A DNA stretch of 64,000 nucleotides from Blastocatellia bacterium (lineage in GTDB: Bacteria; Acidobacteriota; Blastocatellia; UBA7656), in NCBI GenBank assembly GCA_035275065.1, contig DATENM010000034.1:1-64000 (forward strand). The letters are read 5' to 3'. Below the pieces are notes generated by a model. That model saw only the letters and a program-made list of their open reading frames with translations, was not told the DNA's origin and made no database searches. How positions within the stretch are numbered: the stretch's first letter is position 1; each line of letters starts with the position of its first letter. The position numbers and the translations under genes were made by a program. Shown here one piece after another: positions 35,021 through 45,388 of this stretch.

Positions 35021-36616
35021 ATGAAGAAAACCATGCTCCTTCCCTTCTCTATCGCTTTGCTCATCGCCTTTTCGCTATCCATCTCGATCATCGGTCAAGC
35101 ACAAGGCGACCTGCGCCGCCGCACCATCGCCATTACCTATTTCAAAGACCCCGTGACCGTGCGCTTTGCAGGAACCACCCTGCGCCCGACCGCGCACGGC
35201 GAAGCGACCGTCGAGCGCTGGCGCAAGCGCAACGAAAGCGAGATCGACATTACGATTGAGAACATGATTCCCGCGTTCAATTACGGCGCAGACTATACGA
35301 CCTACGTGCTGTGGGCTATCACACCTGCCGGGCAGATTGATAACCTCGGCGAGTTCCGACTGTCGGGCAGCTCGGCGCGCTTGAAAGCGGCGACGCCCTA
35401 TCAGACCTTTGCGATGATCATCACCGCCGAGCCGCATTATCTGGTCAAGCTGCCGTCACGCCAGGTGGTGCTGGAAAACCTTGCGCCTTCGACCGCCAAG
35501 GTTCAGGTGCAAACCTCTGAAGTCTATTTTACAGGCGACGCCGGCAACTTTTATAAAGACAACACCGTACCCGAAGTCGCCGAGCGCGCTTACAACAAAA
35601 CCCCGGTTGAGCTGTTGCAAGCGCGCCGCGCCGTGCAGATTGCCCGGCTGGCAGATGCCGAGCGATATGCGCCGGAAGATTTTAACCAGGCCGTCAACCT
35701 GCTCGGCCAGGCCGAAGACCTCTACCGCCGCGGCGCCAATGTTCACGAGACGGGCCGCGTGTCACGCGATTCGATCTCGCTGGCCGAGCGCGCCCGCGAA
35801 GTTTCCGAAGAGCGCGCCGTCGCCGCCGAGCGCCGCGCTGAGATTGCCCGCCGCGATGCCGAAGTCCGCAAAGCCACCGCCACCGCCACCGACCTCGGCG
35901 AAAGGCTCTCGGATACGGAAGCGCGGCTCAAAGCCGCCGAGCTGGCGCGTACAGATATCGGCAATCAACTGGATCGCGCCATGCGCGACGGCGCCGAAGC
36001 GCGCGCAGAGAATCGCCAGCTCCGCTCGGAGAACGACCGGCTGCGCGCAGAGGTTGACCGTCTGACGCAGAGCCTGAACGATTCGCAGGCGAAGATTCAG
36101 GAGTTGCAGTCACAAAACTCCGCGGCATCCGCGAAGCTCAACGAGAACACCTCGCGCCTTGATGCCATCGAACATGCCGAGCGCGAACGCCGCACTGTCG
36201 AGGCCCGCCGTCGCAGCTTTGAAGAGTTGCGCGCTTCGGTCGGCGGCATCCTGACGATTAAGCCGAACGCTAACGGTTTTGTCGCCGTCATTCCCGACAC
36301 CCTGTTCATCACCAACCAGCCGACGCTGCACCTGCGCGCCAAAGCCAAGATGGAGGCGCTCGGCCAGGCGCTGGCGGCACACAAAGAGATCGCCGTGTTC
36401 ACCATCGAAGGCCACGCCGACCAGCGGGCGAATGCGGACGAATTTGCAATGGCGCGCGCCCAGGCGGTTGCCGATTACCTGGCGGCATTCGGGTTGCCGA
36501 GCGCAAATTACAAAGTTGAATCAAGGGGCGCGACGATGCCTGTGTCAACTCAGCGCACGCTTGCGGCGAGAGCCGCAAACCGGCGCGTCGAGCTGGTCTT
36601 CGTCAGCCCGAATTAG
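35021..36616 (+). CDS. Secreted OmpA-family protein with long coiled coil
   Basis: 531 residues. A signal peptide (about 1-27) is followed by a beta-rich domain (about 30-165), a helical region and a long Arg/Glu/Ala coiled coil (about 255-400), then an OmpA C-terminal domain (about 405-531) with TIEGHADQRANADEFAMARAQAVADYL and AANRRVEL. The OmpA-like domain binds peptidoglycan, so the protein probably links the cell wall to another envelope part. GAGAGG stands about 10 bases before the ATG. DUF4398-like helices near 195-240 (AERYAPEDFNQA) are plausible. Confidence 0.88.
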   Translation: MKKTMLLPFSIALLIAFSLSISIIGQAQGDLRRRTIAITYFKDPVTVRFAGTTLRPTAHGEATVERWRKRNESEIDITIENMIPAFNYGADYTTYVLWAITPAGQIDNLGEFRLSGSSARLKAATPYQTFAMIITAEPHYLVKLPSRQVVLENLAPSTAKVQVQTSEVYFTGDAGNFYKDNTVPEVAERAYNKTPVELLQARRAVQIARLADAERYAPEDFNQAVNLLGQAEDLYRRGANVHETGRVSRDSISLAERAREVSEERAVAAERRAEIARRDAEVRKATATATDLGERLSDTEARLKAAELARTDIGNQLDRAMRDGAEARAENRQLRSENDRLRAEVDRLTQSLNDSQAKIQELQSQNSAASAKLNENTSRLDAIEHAERERRTVEARRRSFEELRASVGGILTIKPNANGFVAVIPDTLFITNQPTLHLRAKAKMEALGQALAAHKEIAVFTIEGHADQRANADEFAMARAQAVADYLAAFGLPSANYKVESRGATMPVSTQRTLAARAANRRVELVFVSPN

Positions 36617-36691
36617 TTGCAGGGTTCTTCGCTGATTGCCAAGTCCCGTCTTTGCGTTTATGCTTCGGTGAAAAGGACGAGGTGGAAAGCT

Positions 36692-37189
36692 ATGTTTTGC
36701 CCGAACTGCGGATCGCAGAACGCCGATGGGACGACCTACTGCCGGACGTGTGGCTCGAACCTCTCGCTGGTGCCACAGGCGCTGACCGGGAAGCTGGCCG
36801 ATGATCGCGATTCGCGGCGCAAGCGTCGGCGCCACCGCGAAGAAGGGCCGCCGAACCTGGCAAAAGGCTTGACCCATGCGTTCATGGGCGTCGGCTTCTT
36901 CATCGTTGCGCTTGCCATCTTCTTCAGCCCCGGCGGACGCGGCTGGTGGTGGGCCATGCTCTTCCCCGCCTTTTCGCTGCTCGGAAAAGGCATCGCCGAA
37001 ATCGTCAGCGTGCGAACCGCCATGCAGCATTTGCAGAACCATCCGACAACCAATGCCATGCCGCCGCGCCGGCAGACCGGCGAGCTGCCGCCCGAGCCGC
37101 AGGGCTATACGCTGCCCCCGCCCAGTGTCACCGAGCAGACGACGAGACATCTCGACGCGGACAAAGATCGCTACTCGCAACGCAGTTAA
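36692..37189 (+). CDS. Zinc-ribbon membrane protein, unknown function
   Basis: 165 residues from the ATG at 36692 (GGTGG 7 bases upstream); a longer frame from 36617 adds unlikely residues. It begins with a double CxxC zinc ribbon (FCPNCGSQ...YCRTCGS). A basic patch (RRKRRRHR) precedes two membrane helices (about 65-85 and 90-108) separated by GGRGWWW, then a Pro-rich tail. It resembles the widespread zinc-ribbon-containing membrane proteins without assigned role. Follows the OmpA-like gene by 75 bases. Confidence 0.75.
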   Translation: MFCPNCGSQNADGTTYCRTCGSNLSLVPQALTGKLADDRDSRRKRRRHREEGPPNLAKGLTHAFMGVGFFIVALAIFFSPGGRGWWWAMLFPAFSLLGKGIAEIVSVRTAMQHLQNHPTTNAMPPRRQTGELPPEPQGYTLPPPSVTEQTTRHLDADKDRYSQRS

Positions 37190-37206
37190 TCAACCGACCG
37201 CGCGCC

Positions 37207-38505
37207 TCAACCACGCAACGACGGCATCGCACGCCGAGCGGCTTCGACGGTGCGCTCAATATCCGCGTCGCTGTGCGCGGAGCTGACAAAAGCGCATTCG
37301 AACTGCGACGGCGCTAGATAAATGCCGGCTTCGAGCATGGCGCGGAAGAAGCGCCCATAACGCGCCGTATCCGCCCGCTTCGCCGTGTCCCAGCCCGTCA
37401 CCGGCGCTTCACTGAAGAAGGCCGTCAGCATTGAGCCGACGCGATTGACAGTCGCCGCAACGCCGGCCTCGCCCGCCGCGCCGCGCAGCCCGCGTTCGAG
37501 CAGGGCGCTGCGGCGCTCAAGCTCGGCGTACGGATTGGTCTCGCGGATCAATCGCAGCATCGCCAAACCGGCGCTCACCGCCAGCGGATTCCCCGAAAGC
37601 GTTCCCGCCTGGTAGACCGGGCCGAGCGGCGCAACCACGTCCATCACTTCACGGCGACCGCCGAAGGCCCCGACAGGCAATCCGCCGCCAATGATCTTGC
37701 CGAGGCAAGTCAGGTCGGGCTTGATGCCATAAAGCGATTGCGCGCCGCCGTGCGCGACGCGAAACCCGGTCATCACTTCATCAAAGATCAGCAACGCCCG
37801 GTGCGCCGAAGTCAGCTCGCGCAGGCGTTCGAGATACCCTGCGGCGGGCGGCACGCAGCCCATGTTGCCGGCAATCGGCTCGATGATGACGCAGGCGATT
37901 TCATCGCCGCGCTCGGCAAACGCCGTGGCCAGCGCGGCTTCGTCGTTATAGGGAATCACCAGCGTGTGGCGCGCAAAATCGGCAGGGATGCCCGCACTGT
38001 CGGGCGTCCCGAAGGTCGCCAGCCCGGAGCCGGCTTTCACCAGCAGGCTATCGTAGTGGCCGTGATAGCAGCCCTCGTATTTGACGATGAGATCGCGGCC
38101 CGTATAGCCGCGCGCCACGCGAATGGCGCTCATGGTCGCTTCGGTGCCTGAGCTGACGAGGCGCACTTTTTCGATGGACGGCATGACGCGGGCGATCTCT
38201 TCGGCTAGATCGATTTCGATTTCGGTCGGCGCGCCAAAGCTCGTGCCGCGCGACGCGGCATCGCGCACGGCTTCAATGATCGCCGGGTGCGCGTGTCCCA
38301 TCAGCATCGGCCCCCACGAGCCGACGTAATCGATGAGGCGGTTGCCATCGGCGTCGGTAACGGTCGCGCCTTCGGCTTCACGGATGAAGAGCGGCTCGCG
38401 GCCCACGGCGCGAAAGGCGCGCACGGGGCTGTTGACGCCGCCCGGTATCACGCGCTCGGCGCGCGCAAAAAGTTCGGATGATTTCGTGCTGTCGAGGTTG
38501 CTCAT
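37207..38505 (-). CDS. hemL: Glutamate-1-semialdehyde 2,1-aminomutase
   Basis: 432 residues from the ATG at 38505 (GGAAA 6-7 bases upstream). A class III aminotransferase fold with PLP Lys270 in [17 protein letters not shown], the FDEVMTGFR motif, and the hemL-type start [13 protein letters not shown]. It converts glutamate 1-semialdehyde to 5-aminolevulinate in the C5 route of tetrapyrrole synthesis. hemA and other heme genes are not in the window. A perfect 14-base palindrome (38525-38538) lies 20 bases upstream. Confidence 0.95.
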   Translation of the reverse strand: MSNLDSTKSSELFARAERVIPGGVNSPVRAFRAVGREPLFIREAEGATVTDADGNRLIDYVGSWGPMLMGHAHPAIIEAVRDAASRGTSFGAPTEIEIDLAEEIARVMPSIEKVRLVSSGTEATMSAIRVARGYTGRDLIVKYEGCYHGHYDSLLVKAGSGLATFGTPDSAGIPADFARHTLVIPYNDEAALATAFAERGDEIACVIIEPIAGNMGCVPPAAGYLERLRELTSAHRALLIFDEVMTGFRVAHGGAQSLYGIKPDLTCLGKIIGGGLPVGAFGGRREVMDVVAPLGPVYQAGTLSGNPLAVSAGLAMLRLIRETNPYAELERRSALLERGLRGAAGEAGVAATVNRVGSMLTAFFSEAPVTGWDTAKRADTARYGRFFRAMLEAGIYLAPSQFECAFVSSAHSDADIERTVEAARRAMPSLRG

Positions 38506-38524
38506 CGTTTTTCCATTGAAGCAC

Positions 38525-38538
38525 ACAACCGCGGTTGT
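38525..38538. promoter_or_regulatory. 14-bp perfect palindrome upstream of hemL
   Basis: ACAACCGCGGTTGT, a perfect palindrome, 20-33 bases before the hemL start and within the hemL-GT39 divergent interval. The position fits an operator for a dimeric regulator, but only one site is seen and it may be chance. Confidence 0.3.
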
Positions 38539-38558
38539 CTCAATATTCGCAGGACTTG

Positions 38559-38636
38559 AACCGCCAAGACGCCAAGACCGCCAAGAAAAGACAGAGTGCT
38601 TCAGGTCCTCTTTGCGTCCTTTGCGTCTTGGCGGTT
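38559..38636. repeat. Palindromic repeat sharing the MITE core stem
   Basis: AACCGCCAAGACGCCAAG (38559-38576) pairs with CTTTGCGTCTTGGCGGTT (38619-38636), 17 of 18 bases. The left arm is identical to the inner stem of the 132-bp elements, but the loop differs, and the terminal repeats and target duplication are not recognisable. It lies between hemL and the GT39-like gene. Confidence 0.75.
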
Positions 38637-38694
38637 AATTCTCTGCGCGTCATTTGTCACACGCCGCCGGATTCGCCTATAATCCCGCTTCACC

Positions 38695-40605
38695 GTGACA
38701 CTACTAAAGAACAAGCGCGATCTGTTTTGGGTTGCGCTGATCGCAGCATCATTCGCCTTTGGCCTCGCAGTCTCGTGGCAACGGTGGGGCAACCCGCTGG
38801 TTGATTGTGGGCGCGAGATGAATCAGCCGCTGCGCCTGGCCGGCGGCGAGATGCTCTATTCCGATGTCCGGCATATTTACGGGCCGCTTTCACCCTACCT
38901 GCACGCGGCGCTTTTCCGCCTCTTCGGGCCGTCGCTTAACGTGTTGTATGCCGATGGCATCATCACGGCGATGTTGATCCTGGCGCTGGTTTACTGGCTG
39001 GCGCGACAACTGATGAGTCCGAGCGCCGCCGCCGCCGCGACCTTGAGCGTGATGTGGCTTTGCGCCTTCAAGCAAGCCGGCAATTACATTCTTCCCTACT
39101 CGTACGGCGCGTTGCATGGCTCGGCGCTCGGACTGGCAACCCTGGCGTTGCTGGTCGCCACGCTGCGCGGCCACTCTCAATGTAAAGCGTCAAACGAGAG
39201 TCCTCCTCGGCGACCATCGGTCGTCGGTCGTCGGTTGACGATGGCCTTCCTGTGCGCCGGCCTGCTTGCCGGCCTGGCGACATTGGCGAAGACGGAGATG
39301 GGGCTTGCGGCGCTGGCCGCAGGGGTGACGGCGGCTGTGCTTGTCGCCTATCCGAATCTCTGGCGCAGCGCAAGGCTCGCGGCGATCTTCCTCGCCCCTG
39401 CGCTGGTGTTGACCGTCGGCGTTTACGCCTTCTTTGCGACGCGCGTCGGCTGGCACACCCTGTCGGCGGAAAGCTGGCTTTTTCTGCGCAACCTCGCGCC
39501 CGAGCTGGTCTACTTCAACAAGCGTGTGTCGGGTTTCGACCGGCCCATCGAGTCGGTGATGCAGATGCTCGGGGCGACGCTCAAGCTTGCGGGGCTTGCG
39601 GCGATGATCGCGGCCATCAGTTGGATCATCACGCGCATGAGACGTGAGTCCCAGGCCAGTCATGTGGCTTTACCGAAGGCGCGAGTCACGGACACGGGCC
39701 GCGCCAGTCCGATGCAACTGTGGGGGCTGCTCGGCGCTTCGGCGACAGCACTGCTGCTGCTGCCGCTTGTGGCTAACCTGGATTGGGACAAGGGGCCTTA
39801 TCTGGCGATGCCGCTGTTGCTCGCCATCTTTCTCGTCATCATGCTGATACGCTTTCAGAAGTCGGCAATGACAGCATCGGCGAGCCCGCAGACCATCATC
39901 TTGATCGTCTGCGCCGTCTACGCGCTGGCGAGCCTGGCGCGCGTCATCCTGCGCGTTCGCAGTGGCGGCGCGTATAGCTCTTACTTGATGCCCGCCTCTG
40001 TCATCATGTTCACCTATGGCTGGGCACAGCCGTTTGGAGCGATCTTCAAAGACCGGCGGGCGCGGCAACTGGCGCGCAGCCTCGCCATTGGCTTGATTCT
40101 CGCTGACATCGCGGTAACCGCAGGGTTGTTGGCGCACCGCTTCCGCAGCCGCAACACAACGACCATCGCCACGGCGCGCGGGACGATCATCGCCGTGCCG
40201 GACATCGGGCAGGCGTGGAATGAAGCCCTCAGCTACATCGAGCAGACCACCTCGCCCGCGGATGCCATCGCGGTGATGCCTGAAGGCACTTCGCTCGATT
40301 TCTTCAGCGGGCGGCGGAACCCTTTGCGCGAAGAGATCACGACGCCGGGTTTCTTAGATGAGGCAGGAGAAGCGCGCGCCATTCGCCAGTTGCGCGATTC
40401 GGACACGAAGCTGGTCTTGTTAACCAACCGCCTAACGTCGGAGTTTGGTGCCGCCGTCTTCGGGCGCGATTACTGCCAGAGTTTGATGCAGTGGGTCGAA
40501 GCGAACTATGAGCCATGCGCCATGTTCGGCCCGGATAAGAATCCCGATTTACAGATCGGCGACCGGACGTTCTTTATCCGTGCCTACTGTCGCAAATCGA
40601 AGTGA
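38695..40605 (+). CDS. GT39/PMT-like multi-pass membrane glycosyltransferase
   Basis: 636 residues from a GTG at 38695. About ten to twelve hydrophobic helices fill the first 480 residues, followed by a soluble C-terminal part. The first external loop has GREMNQPLRLAGGEMLYSDV and YGPLSPYLHAALFRLFG, like the polyprenyl-phosphate-sugar dependent GT39/ArnT family. The family transfers a sugar from a lipid carrier to protein or lipid A on the outer face of the membrane. Acceptor unknown. A hydrophilic, repeat-derived insert (about residues 163-182) lies between two helices. No clear ribosome site. Confidence 0.72.
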   Translation: MTLLKNKRDLFWVALIAASFAFGLAVSWQRWGNPLVDCGREMNQPLRLAGGEMLYSDVRHIYGPLSPYLHAALFRLFGPSLNVLYADGIITAMLILALVYWLARQLMSPSAAAAATLSVMWLCAFKQAGNYILPYSYGALHGSALGLATLALLVATLRGHSQCKASNESPPRRPSVVGRRLTMAFLCAGLLAGLATLAKTEMGLAALAAGVTAAVLVAYPNLWRSARLAAIFLAPALVLTVGVYAFFATRVGWHTLSAESWLFLRNLAPELVYFNKRVSGFDRPIESVMQMLGATLKLAGLAAMIAAISWIITRMRRESQASHVALPKARVTDTGRASPMQLWGLLGASATALLLLPLVANLDWDKGPYLAMPLLLAIFLVIMLIRFQKSAMTASASPQTIILIVCAVYALASLARVILRVRSGGAYSSYLMPASVIMFTYGWAQPFGAIFKDRRARQLARSLAIGLILADIAVTAGLLAHRFRSRNTTTIATARGTIIAVPDIGQAWNEALSYIEQTTSPADAIAVMPEGTSLDFFSGRRNPLREEITTPGFLDEAGEARAIRQLRDSDTKLVLLTNRLTSEFGAAVFGRDYCQSLMQWVEANYEPCAMFGPDKNPDLQIGDRTFFIRAYCRKSK

Positions 40606-40638
40606 GCCGCTTCACTTCAAGCGGCAGCGGCATGTGCC

Positions 40639-40697
40639 CGTAGCGCAAGGCGGTTAGCTTGCGCGAGGCGCTGCGCAATCTGACAGATGGCGCTACA
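40639..40697. repeat. 58-bp nested palindrome, copy 2 (inverted, diverged)
   Basis: Reads as the reverse complement of the 22904-22961 element with several changes. The central AGCGCCT is conserved. The outer arm pair changed from TGTGG/CCACA to GTAG/CTAC, so pairing is kept. It lies 33 bases after the GT39-like gene. Confidence 0.8.
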
Positions 40698-40714
40698 GCC
40701 GATTGATAACCGCG

Positions 40715-40921
40715 CTAGTAGACTTCGCCACCGCCTTCGGGCTGATGCGGAGCCGTGCCGGTGTCGGGGCCGAGGTCGCTACTGCTGACAGCGTCACTGC
40801 TGCCGCTGGCCCTGCCCGGGCCGCCGCTGACGACATCGCTGCCGTCCGGCTCGACAGGGTTGAGATCGGCTTGTTGATTCTCTTTCCGGTCGGGGTCTTT
40901 TCTATCTTGAGGTTCAGACAT
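40715..40921 (-). CDS. Small acidic disordered protein, unknown
   Basis: 68 residues, MSEPQDRKDPDRKE to the end, rich in Asp, Glu, Gly, Ser and Pro and with no hydrophobic core, so probably disordered and cytoplasmic. An unusually strong ribosome site (AGGAGG, 7-8 bases before the ATG) argues that it is a real gene. I do not recognise a family. Confidence 0.65.
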   Translation of the reverse strand: MSEPQDRKDPDRKENQQADLNPVEPDGSDVVSGGPGRASGSSDAVSSSDLGPDTGTAPHQPEGGGEVY

Positions 40922-41023
40922 TTTCGCTCCTCCTAAGTTAGACTCTGCACAGAATGTTCGGCAGAATTCCTGCCCGGCTCCAATCCACCGGCCTGCGCGC
41001 GCCGCCTTCTTTTTCCACGACGG

Positions 41024-42703
<1,680 letters not shown>

Positions 42704-42719
42704 AGCGTGTCGCAGTTTA

Positions 42720-43664
42720 TCATAGCGGCAAAGCGTGAACGAGGTTGCGATTGTCTTCCACCGCCGCCTCGGACAAACGCCACTGCTGGCCGGGCTGTTC
42801 CAGGCAGACGCGCCAGCGCTCGCCGCCGGCGGCGTTGAGCAAGCGCGTGATGGGCTCATCCACCGGCTCGCGACTCAGTCGGAAAGTCGAGTGATGCATC
42901 GGCAGAATATACGTGGCGTTCATCTCGCCGCGCATCGCCCATGCCTGCTCGGGATTGGCGTGGGCATAAATCCACGGATCATACGCGCCGATGGGAAGCA
43001 TAGCGACATCAATTCGTGACAGACGCTCGCGCAACCGTCCGAAGGCTCTTGTATAAGCCGTGTCGCCGCCAAAGACGAGGGCGCGATCATTCTTGGTGAT
43101 CAGGAACCCTCCATAACCGCGATGCCTGTCGGTCAGTCGTCGCGCGCCCCAGTGATTGACTTCGATGGCTTCGATGCGCGCGCCGTTGATCTCGACCGAC
43201 TCGCCCCACGCCAGCTCATTGACGCGCCGGAAACGGCGGACCAGGTCGCCATTGCCGCTCTGTACGACGGCCGCCGTCTGGCGCGGTAAGCGTTTGAGCG
43301 TGCCGAGGTCACAATGATCCATGTGCGAATGCGAAACCAGAATGGCATCGAGCCGCGGCAGCTCGTTGCTCGCCAGCGCCGGTCGCACCAGGCGGCGCGG
43401 GCCGATGGTCAGGCCGGCGATGTTGACGCCGACGTGTGGCCGCAAAGCCGGGTCGGTCAATAACCATGTCCCATAAAAGTTGATCAGCACCGTCGCATGA
43501 CCGAGCCACGCAAGCGTTAGCTCATCATCGCCCCAGGTCGCGGGCGCGGGCCGGTAAGGAGCCGGCTGTATCGGCTTGCGTGATTCTTTAAACTTTTGCT
43601 TGATGAAGCGCCGCCCGTGCTGGCGGGCATAGTTCGTATAGATTCTCAGGCTTTTCAGATTCAC
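42720..43664 (-). CDS. MBL-fold metal-dependent hydrolase, UlaG/NAPE-PLD-like
   Basis: About 314 residues from a GTG at 43664. The frame continues to a TTG at 43718, and the true start is uncertain. The metallo-beta-lactamase motif is HSHMDHCDL, with further ligand regions in [12 protein letters not shown] and [16 protein letters not shown]-like wording ([22 protein letters not shown]) is typical of the NAPE-PLD/UlaG subgroup. These enzymes hydrolyse phosphodiester or lactone bonds. Substrate unknown. It is closely followed by hutU on the same strand. Confidence 0.82.
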   Translation of the reverse strand: MNLKSLRIYTNYARQHGRRFIKQKFKESRKPIQPAPYRPAPATWGDDELTLAWLGHATVLINFYGTWLLTDPALRPHVGVNIAGLTIGPRRLVRPALASNELPRLDAILVSHSHMDHCDLGTLKRLPRQTAAVVQSGNGDLVRRFRRVNELAWGESVEINGARIEAIEVNHWGARRLTDRHRGYGGFLITKNDRALVFGGDTAYTRAFGRLRERLSRIDVAMLPIGAYDPWIYAHANPEQAWAMRGEMNATYILPMHHSTFRLSREPVDEPITRLLNAAGGERWRVCLEQPGQQWRLSEAAVEDNRNLVHALPL

Positions 43665-43770
43665 AGCTTCTATGGTTAACCTCTTCCTCTCTGTGAGACC
43701 CCGATAACAGTATAGCAAGCGACCATGCGCCAGCCACCTCAGCCTATGCCGCCCTGGCGGCTGAGCCAGA

Positions 43771-45177
43771 TTAGCTTCGCGATGAGGCTTCGGCTTTTCG
43801 AGAGCGCTCGGTCAGCGAGTTGCCGGTCATCTCTTCGGCGGGGATTCCGGCGGCCATCTCCTGCGCGATGAAGAGCGGTTGCGCCGCCGCTCTTAAACCC
43901 GGCAGCCGCAATGCAAAGCCGCCCGCGCCAAGCAGACAGACCCCGCCGCCAAGTGCTACGGTAAGCGGCGCACCGAGATGATTGGCCAAGACGCCCGCCA
44001 GCAGCGCGCCGATGGGTGCCATCCCCATAAACATCATCGAATAGACTGCCATCACTCTGCCGCGCAGGGCGTCCGGCACCATCGATTGAATCAGCGTGTT
44101 TGATGCCGCCATCTGCACCATCATCGAAAAACCAGCCGGAATTAAGAACGCGGCTGACAACCAGAACTGCCGCGACATAGAGAACAGAATGATGCTGAGG
44201 CCAAACCCGGCGGTCGCAAACGCCACCCAGCGGCCCAGCCCGCGCGCCCCCTGGCGAGCAGCCAGGCTCAAAGCGCCGGCCAGCGCCCCCATCCCCGACG
44301 CCCCCATCAGGATGCCGAGCCCGCTCGCGCCGCCATGAAGAATCTGGTCTGCGAAGATCGGCATCAACACCGCGTACGGCATGCCCATGAGGCTCACCAG
44401 TCCCAGCAGCAGCAGCAGCGCCCGCACCGGCCCGGTTGCGGCGACGAAGCGGAAGCCTTCGATGATGTGGGCCAGCGCCGACCCGGGCGGCGGCTCGGCT
44501 CGGCGGCGAGTCATCTTCATCATCAACAGGCCGGCAATCACGGCAATGTAGCTGACGGCATTGGCAAAGAAGCACCAGCCTTCGCCGATGGCGGCGACCA
44601 GAATGCCGGCGACCGCCGGCCCGATAATGCGTGCGCCGTTGAACATCGAAGAGTTCAGCGCGATGGCATTGATCAAGTCTTCGCGGCCGACCATGTCAAC
44701 AACGAAGGCTTGCCGCGCCGGGATGTCGAACGCATTGACAACGCCGACCAGCGCCGCCAGCGCGAAGAGATGCCAGGTCTGCACGCGCCCGCTCAGGGTC
44801 AAAGCCGCCAGCACCATCGCCAGCAGCATCGCGGCGGTCTGCGTCGCGATCAGCGTGTGATGACGATTGTGGCGATCCGCCATCGCCCCGCCAATGGGTG
44901 CGATCAAGAAGACCGGGATTTGTGAAGAGAAGCTGACCAGGCCGAGCAGGATTGCCGAACCAGTCAGGCGGTAGACCAGCCACGATTGCGCGACCGATTG
45001 CATCCACGTGCCGGTCAGCGAGATCAGTTGCCCGCCGAAGAAGAGCTGATAGTTGCGGTGCTTGAGAGCGCGCATCGCCGCGGGGATTTTTCGCCCCGGT
45101 TCGGTTTGCGACTTTGAGCCAATTGGCTGATGAGATTTTTGTTGTGAAGGAAGATGATGGCTTCGCTCGCTGGGCAC
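43771..45177 (-). CDS. MFS transporter, MFS_3/EntS-like exporter
   Basis: 468 residues from a GTG at 45177 (GAGG five bases before it); an internal ATG at 45075 would remove a polar 34-residue N-terminal extension. Twelve transmembrane helices are visible, with the MFS signature GGAMADRHNRH between helices 2 and 3 and a related loop in the second half (PDALRGRVMAVYSM). The MFS_3 subgroup exports siderophores or drugs. The substrate cannot be read from sequence. Confidence 0.85.
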   Translation of the reverse strand: MPSERSHHLPSQQKSHQPIGSKSQTEPGRKIPAAMRALKHRNYQLFFGGQLISLTGTWMQSVAQSWLVYRLTGSAILLGLVSFSSQIPVFLIAPIGGAMADRHNRHHTLIATQTAAMLLAMVLAALTLSGRVQTWHLFALAALVGVVNAFDIPARQAFVVDMVGREDLINAIALNSSMFNGARIIGPAVAGILVAAIGEGWCFFANAVSYIAVIAGLLMMKMTRRRAEPPPGSALAHIIEGFRFVAATGPVRALLLLLGLVSLMGMPYAVLMPIFADQILHGGASGLGILMGASGMGALAGALSLAARQGARGLGRWVAFATAGFGLSIILFSMSRQFWLSAAFLIPAGFSMMVQMAASNTLIQSMVPDALRGRVMAVYSMMFMGMAPIGALLAGVLANHLGAPLTVALGGGVCLLGAGGFALRLPGLRAAAQPLFIAQEMAAGIPAEEMTGNSLTERSRKAEASSRS

Positions 45178-45336
45178 CGTTTCCTCGCCAGTCGCCGCAC
45201 AACTCCAACGCCCGCGGCAACGCTCACGGGTTTCAGCACAAGCGCCGTCCGGTAATCATTATGCCCAGCCCTCCCGGCCCTGGGCAACACGGCTGGCGAA
45301 TGATGAGGCGAATGCGGAGCCGACGAGGAGAGAGGG

Positions 45337-45366
45337 GAGGCTGGCTGCGACTTCGCGGCCAGCCTC
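45337..45366 (-). terminator. Strong hairpin downstream of the S9 peptidase gene
   Basis: GAGGCTGGC (45337-45345) pairs with GCCAGCCTC (45358-45366), and an inner GCGA/TCGC extends the stem. It lies 22 bases past the stop of the minus-strand peptidase gene, but no U-run follows, so termination is only inferred. Confidence 0.45.
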
Positions 45367-45388
45367 TCTTACTTCGCTCACACCGTTT

